Origin: Pseudonocardiales bacterium
GTDB lineage: Bacteria; Actinomycetota; Actinomycetes; Mycobacteriales; Jatrophihabitantaceae
Direction: 5' to 3'
Length of the DNA stretch: 9,343 nt
Assembly (NCBI GenBank): GCA_030840415.1
Contig: JAVEEO010000211.1
Coordinates: 1-9,343, forward strand
Both the position numbers and the translations under genes were made by a program. Below are positions 6,601-9,343 of this stretch, piece by piece. Under the pieces are notes generated by a model. The model worked only from the letters and a program-made list of their open reading frames with translations, was not told the DNA's origin and searched no databases. Each line of letters opens with the position of its first letter. Position 1 is the stretch's first letter.

Positions 6601-7761
6601 GCGCTGTCGCGGCAGCTGCCCGGCTACATGATCCCGGCGGTGTTCCTGGAGCTGCCCGAGCTGCCGATGACCGCCAACGGCAAGCTCGACCGCGCGGCCC
6701 TGCTGGACCGGGCCCGCGCCGAGGGCCCGATGCAGGTCAACCAGACCAGCCCCCGCGACCACGTCGAACTGGCCCTGTACAAGATCTGGGAACGGCTGCT
6801 GGTGCATCCCGAGATCGGCATCCGGGACAGCTTCTTCGACGTCGGCGGCAGCTCCATCTCGGCCATCAAGCTGGCGCACGCCATCGCCGAGGAGTTCGGC
6901 CAGCGGCTGGGCGTCGCCGAGATCGTGGCCCATCCGAGCATCGAGGCGCTGGCCGCCCGGCTGCGGCACGGCTCCGGCGGACCGCCCGACAACCTGATCG
7001 AGTTCCGCCCGGCTACGGCTCGGGATTCCGCCGCACCGCGCCGGGTGGTATGCGTGCACCCGGCCGGCGGCACCGCGTTCTGCTATCTATCGCTGGCAAA
7101 GGTTTTGCCTGCCGACTACGGGGTATACGGCATCCAGTCGCCCGGGGTGAACCCCGGGGAGGCCTTCCTGCCGACCGTCGAGGCGATGGCCGAGGCTTAC
7201 CTGCGCCGGATCGAGCACCTGCTGGACGGGCCGCTGCTGCTGACCGGGCTGTCCTACGGCGGCCTGGTGGCCTATGAGATGGGGCGGCGGCTGGCACTGG
7301 CCGGCAACGCCTGCGTCAGCGTGCTGCTGCTGGACACCCAGGGCACCGACGACCCGGCCGAGCGGGCCGCCATCGAGGCGGTGGACCTGCCGGACTTCCG
7401 GGACAAGCTGATCAAGTTCAACGGCATGTATCCCGGCATCGAGGACGCCCAGATCGAGCAGTACCACCGGATCTACAACCACAACCGGCTGACCATGCGC
7501 GACTACCTGACCCCGCCGTCGCCGGCCCGGCTGGTGCTGCTGCAGGCGGTGGCCAACCGGGACGCCGCCGACGTCGAGCAGGCCCAGCAGTTCTGGGGCC
7601 GGCGGGCCGGTCAGGGTCTGAGCATCGACGTGGTGGACTGCGACCACTGGGAGATCCTTGAGTCCGACGAGGTGCGCGGGGTGGCCGCCCTGATCACCAC
7701 TGAACTGGAACGGCTGGACCGACCGGCTGTCGTTCCGGCGACGGCGGGGCAACGGACATGA
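3628..7761 (+). CDS. NRPS termination module, docking-C-A-PCP-TE
   Basis: A complete 1377-residue termination synthetase. It accepts the thiazole-bearing chain, adds one amino acid and releases the product. Domains in order: TubC-type docking (residues about 11-61); condensation (80-508; first core motif SSSQRQLW at 84-91; HHIVADG at 213-219, catalytic His214); adenylation (538-1030; TSGSTG at 681-686; A10 Lys1019); PCP (1042-1115; Ser1076); type I thioesterase (1122-1363; Ser1209, Asp1236, His1340). Length and order are normal for one C-A-PCP-TE module plus docking domain. No epimerase or methyltransferase is present. The C domain lacks an upstream E domain, so an LCL-type role is expected. 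The A pocket gives DVQYLGGVYK, which I cannot assign. The TE makes this the last extension step; hydrolysis and macrocyclisation cannot be told apart by eye. It overlaps both neighbours by 4 bases. Confidence 0.96.
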   Translation: MTGPANSTGSAHELLELFARHAVGLEVRDGKLKCTAPKGFLTPDRLAELQRHQDQLTAILTGTGQQAGDRIPRRPVSDAPLPLSSSQRQLWYLDQLSPGNPFYNNPSAFEISGELDRAALCAAVDEVVRRHESLRTVFGLADGEPCQLVQPAGPVPMPLVDLSGLPAGERAERARQLTEADAQAPFDLWNGPLLRTSLLDLGDGEYRWLVNVHHIVADGWSIGILVHEVGELYATHLSGRPSPLPEPPVQYPDYALWQREQLSAGNTGDLDYWTAELAGAPTLLPLPTDRPRPATQRFRGERLTVTAGADTLRNLHAVSRDGNATLFMTLMASLSVLLWRYSGCDDVCVGTPFANRNSSEVEDLIGHFINTVVVRTRVAGEQSFAELLSAVRDTVLRAYAHADQPFEQLVEALHPERHASYSPLFQVMLVLQNMPLGELELPGLALRPAETSTGAARFDLSLEVTERAGELELSFEYDSDLFDAATIARMAGHYVRLLEQLGAAPRQPVGGVSLQSAAEREHELSGCNATAQPLTGPADLVRRFQAAAAGHPDQPAVISGADRLDYAGLQRRANRLAAALIECGVRPDDLVGLHTGRSVELAVGILAILQAGAGYLPLDPSLPAERLAGMVADARPALVLSTLADAPAGWLPLTAVEAEGRTEDTPDVAVRGANLAYTIYTSGSTGRPKGVAVSHASIANLLDHWLARMGPLGPAGNASAALWSSIGFDVSVQEILLPLTTGATLHLVPEELRADPEALMHWLREHRIVQAYLPPAFVHWIDEAPAERLAGLSLRQLLVGVEPLPELALHRMTEILPGLRVLNGYGPTETSVYSTAYLDPRPLARQCPIGGPLANTRLYLLDERLQPVPVGVAAEIYLGGAGVARGYLGRPGQTAERFVPDPFVAGERMYRTGDLGRRLPDGTLSYAGRRDHQVKLRGFRVELGEVEAVLREQPGVREAAVLLDSGAAEPRLVAAVACGTAPAHQPAEWREALSRQLPGYMIPAVFLELPELPMTANGKLDRAALLDRARAEGPMQVNQTSPRDHVELALYKIWERLLVHPEIGIRDSFFDVGGSSISAIKLAHAIAEEFGQRLGVAEIVAHPSIEALAARLRHGSGGPPDNLIEFRPATARDSAAPRRVVCVHPAGGTAFCYLSLAKVLPADYGVYGIQSPGVNPGEAFLPTVEAMAEAYLRRIEHLLDGPLLLTGLSYGGLVAYEMGRRLALAGNACVSVLLLDTQGTDDPAERAAIEAVDLPDFRDKLIKFNGMYPGIEDAQIEQYHRIYNHNRLTMRDYLTPPSPARLVLLQAVANRDAADVEQAQQFWGRRAGQGLSIDVVDCDHWEILESDEVRGVAALITTELERLDRPAVVPATAGQRT
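3658..3810 (+). other. TubC-type N-terminal docking domain
   Basis: About 50 residues with the pattern ELLELFARHAVGLEV-x-DGKLKCTAPKG-x-LTPDRLAEL followed by a helix ending in LTAIL. This matches the alpha-beta-beta-alpha docking domain first described at the N-terminus of TubC in tubulysin synthesis, whose beta-hairpin (here around DGKLKCTAPKG) binds the upstream partner's tail. Basic residues Arg28, Lys31, Lys33 and Lys38 complement the acidic tail encoded just before it. Confidence 0.85.
3862..5151 (+). other. Condensation (C) domain, LCL-type
   Basis: Forms the peptide bond between the upstream thiazole-carbonyl chain and the amino acid on this module's PCP. Core motifs seen: SSSQRQLWYLDQL, RRHESLRTVF, HHIVADGWS (His214 catalytic), PDYALWQRE, IGHFINTVVVRT, AHADQPFEQLVEAL and SPLFQVMLVLQN. 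It keeps the HHxxxDG motif, unlike the Cy domain of the previous protein. Confidence 0.92.
5239..6717 (+). other. Adenylation domain, substrate unassigned
   Basis: All core motifs are present: TSGSTGRPKG (from 5668), NGYGPTE (6094-6114), AEIYLGGAGVARGYL, YRTGDLGRRLPDG, VKLRGFRVELGEVE and NGKLDR. Hand-aligned pocket residues are D729, V730, Q733, Y772, L798, G800, G824, V832, Y833 and K1019, giving DVQYLGGVYK. The first Asp is kept, so an alpha-amino acid is expected. The DVQ start recalls proline codes, but the rest does not fit. The usual GGE after the pocket strand reads GVE (residues 800-802). Confidence 0.9.
6343..6396 (+). repeat. A7-motif coding direct repeat, copy 2
   Basis: Second copy, encoding GERMYRTGDLGRRLPDGT. 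Similarity continues in blocks through the A8 (2266-2301 versus 6433-6468) and A9 coding segments. The third gene has a more diverged version around 8911-8940. Confidence 0.7.
6751..6972 (+). other. Peptidyl carrier protein (PCP)
   Basis: Carrier domain with FFDVGGSSISAIKLAHAI. The phosphopantetheine site is Ser1076 (nt 6853-6855) in the GGSSI variant of GGHSL. It sits directly between the A domain and the thioesterase, as expected for a termination module. Confidence 0.93.
6991..7716 (+). other. Type I thioesterase (TE), chain release
   Basis: An alpha/beta hydrolase of about 240 residues releasing the finished chain by hydrolysis or cyclisation. HPAGG (oxyanion region, about 7060-7074) is followed by GLSYGG with Ser1209 (7252-7254), Asp1236 in LLLDT (7333-7335) and His1340 in CDHWEIL (7645-7647). 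The full Ser-Asp-His triad is therefore present. Its first 43 codons (7012-7140) are unusually rich in A/T-ending codons. Confidence 0.92.
7743..7761 (+). promoter_or_regulatory. ATGA stop/start overlap with possible RBS
   Basis: ATG at 7758-7760 overlaps the TGA at 7759-7761 of the termination module gene. A GGCGGGG run (7743-7749) lies eight bases upstream at a workable Shine-Dalgarno distance. It supports this start for the third gene and translational coupling. Confidence 0.65.
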
Positions 7762-9343
7762 CCGCTTCCTCGCTGGCTGGCGCGGTGCTGGCCCAGGCCG
7801 GGCGCACCCCGGCCGCCGTCGCGGTCTCCGACGGCGGCCGCGAGCTGGACTACGCCGGCCTCGTCGCGGCCAGCGCCGCGGTGGCCGCGGGCCTGCGGGC
7901 AGCCGGCGTCCGGCCGGGCGAGGCGGTGGCGGTCTGCCTGCCCCGCTCGCAGGAGCTGGTCTGCGCGATGCTGGGGATCCTGCGCGCCGGGGCGACCGTG
8001 GTGCCGCTGGACGCGCAGAGCCCGCCCGTGCGCCGGCGGCACATCCTCACCGACGCCGGCTGCGCGGTCGTCATCACCGGTGCCGGCGGGGTCGCCGAAC
8101 TGCCCGAGCAGGTGCGCGCGCTGCCGGTGGCCGATCTGCTCGACACCCCGGCCGCCGAGGCAGGAACCGCCGAATCGGCTGATATCTCTGGCGACATCGC
8201 GTTCGTCTTCTACACCTCCGGCACCACCGGCCGCCCCAAGGGCGTCGAGGTGCCCGACGCCGCCATCCGGCGGCTGGCCCGGCCGGGCTACCTGCGGCTG
8301 CCCGAGGCGAGGCGGTTCGGCTGCCTGTCCAACCCGGCCTTCGACGCGCTCAGCTTCGAGGTGTGGGTGCCGCTGCTGACCGGCGGCTGCTGCGTGATCC
8401 TGGACGAGGCGACCGTGGCGGCACCGGAGCGCTTCGCCGCGGCGCTGCTGGCCGAGCGGGTCGACACCATGTTCATCACCGCGGCGCTGTTCAACGCCGT
8501 CGTCGACCAGCTGCCGCACTGCTTCGCCGGCGTCGGCCAGCTGCTGGTGGGCGGCGACCAGCTCAATGCCGCGCTGATCCGGCGCTGGTACCGGGACAAC
8601 CCCGACAGCCCCACCCAGCTCTACAACGGCTACGGGCCGACCGAGACCGCCACCTTCGCGCTCTGCCACGCCATCCCACGCGACTTCGACGCCGACCTGG
8701 TGCCGATCGGGACGCCGCTGCCCGGCACCGAGGCGGTGCTGGTGGCCACCAGCGGGCTGGGCGACGCTGCTGGCAAGCGGGCCGCCGACGGCGAGACGGC
8801 CGAGCTGTACATCGGCGGCGAGGCGGTCGCGGCCGGCTACCGCAACCTCCCCGAGGAGACCGCGCAGCGGTTCGTCCGGCTGGCCTGGCTGGACGGTGGC
8901 CGGGCCCGCTACTACCGCACCGGGGACCTGGTGCGCCGCACCGCCGACGGCCTGGTCGAATACCTCGGCCGTACCGACCGCCAGGTCAAGGTGCGCGGCT
9001 TCCGGATCGAGCCGGGTGAGCTGGAGCGGCAACTGGTGCGCCACCCGGCGGTGAGCCAGGCCTACGTCTGCACCCGGCGGAGCGGACCGCTGGGCAGCAC
9101 CGAACTGCTCGCCTACCTGGTGCTGAACCGGCCGCTGGGCTTCGCCGACTACGAACGGCACGTGGCGGCGAGCCTGCCGTCCTACATGCGCCCGCACCGG
9201 GTCTACCTGGTGGACGCGCTGCCGCTGACCGCCAACGGCAAGGTCGATGCCGGCGCGCTGCTGGGCCGCGACGCCCCGCCGTGGCGGTCCTCGGATGACA
9301 CCGCCGACACCGACGGCACCGCCGGCACCGCCGTTCCGGCCGA
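7758..9343 (+). CDS. NRPS protein starting with a C-less adenylation domain, 3' partial
   Basis: The frame is open from the ATG at 7758 to the right edge (528 codons, no stop). The A domain fills residues about 1-500: YTSGTTGRPKG (152-162), NGYGPTE (290-296), AELYIGGEAVAAGYRN, YRTGDLVRR, VKVRGFRIEPGELE, and NGK with Lys495. Pocket residues D196, A197, F200, F239, L263, G265, G291, T299, F300 and K495 give DAFFLGGTFK. This lies between published Val-type (DAFWIGGTFK) and Ile-type codes, so a branched aliphatic amino acid is likely. No C or docking domain precedes it, so it is probably an initiation module or a free A protein. After Lys495 comes a polar Asp/Thr/Gly/Ala-rich linker (9292-9341), which suggests that another domain, most simply a PCP, follows outside the window. 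Asp167 replaces the His usual after the A3 motif. Confidence 0.93.
   Translation, partial: MTASSLAGAVLAQAGRTPAAVAVSDGGRELDYAGLVAASAAVAAGLRAAGVRPGEAVAVCLPRSQELVCAMLGILRAGATVVPLDAQSPPVRRRHILTDAGCAVVITGAGGVAELPEQVRALPVADLLDTPAAEAGTAESADISGDIAFVFYTSGTTGRPKGVEVPDAAIRRLARPGYLRLPEARRFGCLSNPAFDALSFEVWVPLLTGGCCVILDEATVAAPERFAAALLAERVDTMFITAALFNAVVDQLPHCFAGVGQLLVGGDQLNAALIRRWYRDNPDSPTQLYNGYGPTETATFALCHAIPRDFDADLVPIGTPLPGTEAVLVATSGLGDAAGKRAADGETAELYIGGEAVAAGYRNLPEETAQRFVRLAWLDGGRARYYRTGDLVRRTADGLVEYLGRTDRQVKVRGFRIEPGELERQLVRHPAVSQAYVCTRRSGPLGSTELLAYLVLNRPLGFADYERHVAASLPSYMRPHRVYLVDALPLTANGKVDAGALLGRDAPPWRSSDDTADTDGTAGTAVPA

Noticed and set aside
5584..7059. Antisense open frame of 491 codons
   Set aside because: Opposite the A-PCP coding region; low-complexity His/Gln/Gly-rich translation and no family resemblance. 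Shadow frame.
7611..9197. Antisense open frame of 528 codons
   Set aside because: It lies opposite an A domain with every core motif. The translation is Gly/Val/Arg/Gln-rich with no recognisable fold, as expected for a shadow of GC-rich coding DNA.
1..9343. CRISPR array, tRNA/rRNA, insertion sequence or attachment site
   Set aside because: No regularly spaced repeats, RNA-gene signatures or transposase-like frames were seen; the whole window is NRPS coding sequence.

Overview
The window is a fragment of a non-ribosomal peptide synthetase (NRPS) gene cluster. Every gene is on the + strand and the sequence is coding from end to end. The very high GC content, the near-total preference for G or C at third codon positions, the GTG start and the 4-base stop/start overlaps all suggest an actinomycete (Streptomyces, Micromonospora or a relative). 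The genus cannot be fixed from the sequence.

Layout. (1) Bases 2-3631 are the 3' part of a thiazole-forming module. It runs: truncated heterocyclization (Cy) domain, adenylation (A) domain with a cysteine-type pocket, carrier protein (PCP), FMN-dependent oxidase (Ox), and an acidic C-terminal tail. (2) Bases 3628-7761 are a complete termination protein: TubC-type N-terminal docking domain, condensation (C), A, PCP, thioesterase (TE). Its A-domain pocket matches no specificity I can name. (3) From 7758 to the right edge is the start of a third synthetase. It opens directly with an A domain that has no C domain before it and a Val/Ile-like pocket, and it runs off the window. The genes are joined by GTGA (3628-3631) and ATGA (7758-7761) overlaps, so they are almost certainly one translationally coupled operon. 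There is no intergenic space, so no promoter or terminator is expected inside the window.

How they work together (inference). The first protein would load Cys, condense it with an upstream acyl or peptidyl group, cyclise it to a thiazoline and oxidise that to a thiazole. The chain would pass to the second protein through an acidic tail/TubC-type docking contact, gain one more residue and be released by the TE. The third protein looks like an initiation (loading) A domain encoded after the termination module, so gene order and assembly order may not match. The minimal predicted product is starter-thiazole-X, released as an acid or a macrocycle.

The most interesting points are: the change of the catalytic Thr of the Cy domain to Asn with an unusual spacing, the unassigned pocket of the second A domain, the probable docking pair, the C-less A domain after the TE, and clusters of A/T-ending codons in linkers. 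The very long antisense and out-of-frame ORFs are GC-rich shadows and are not annotated.
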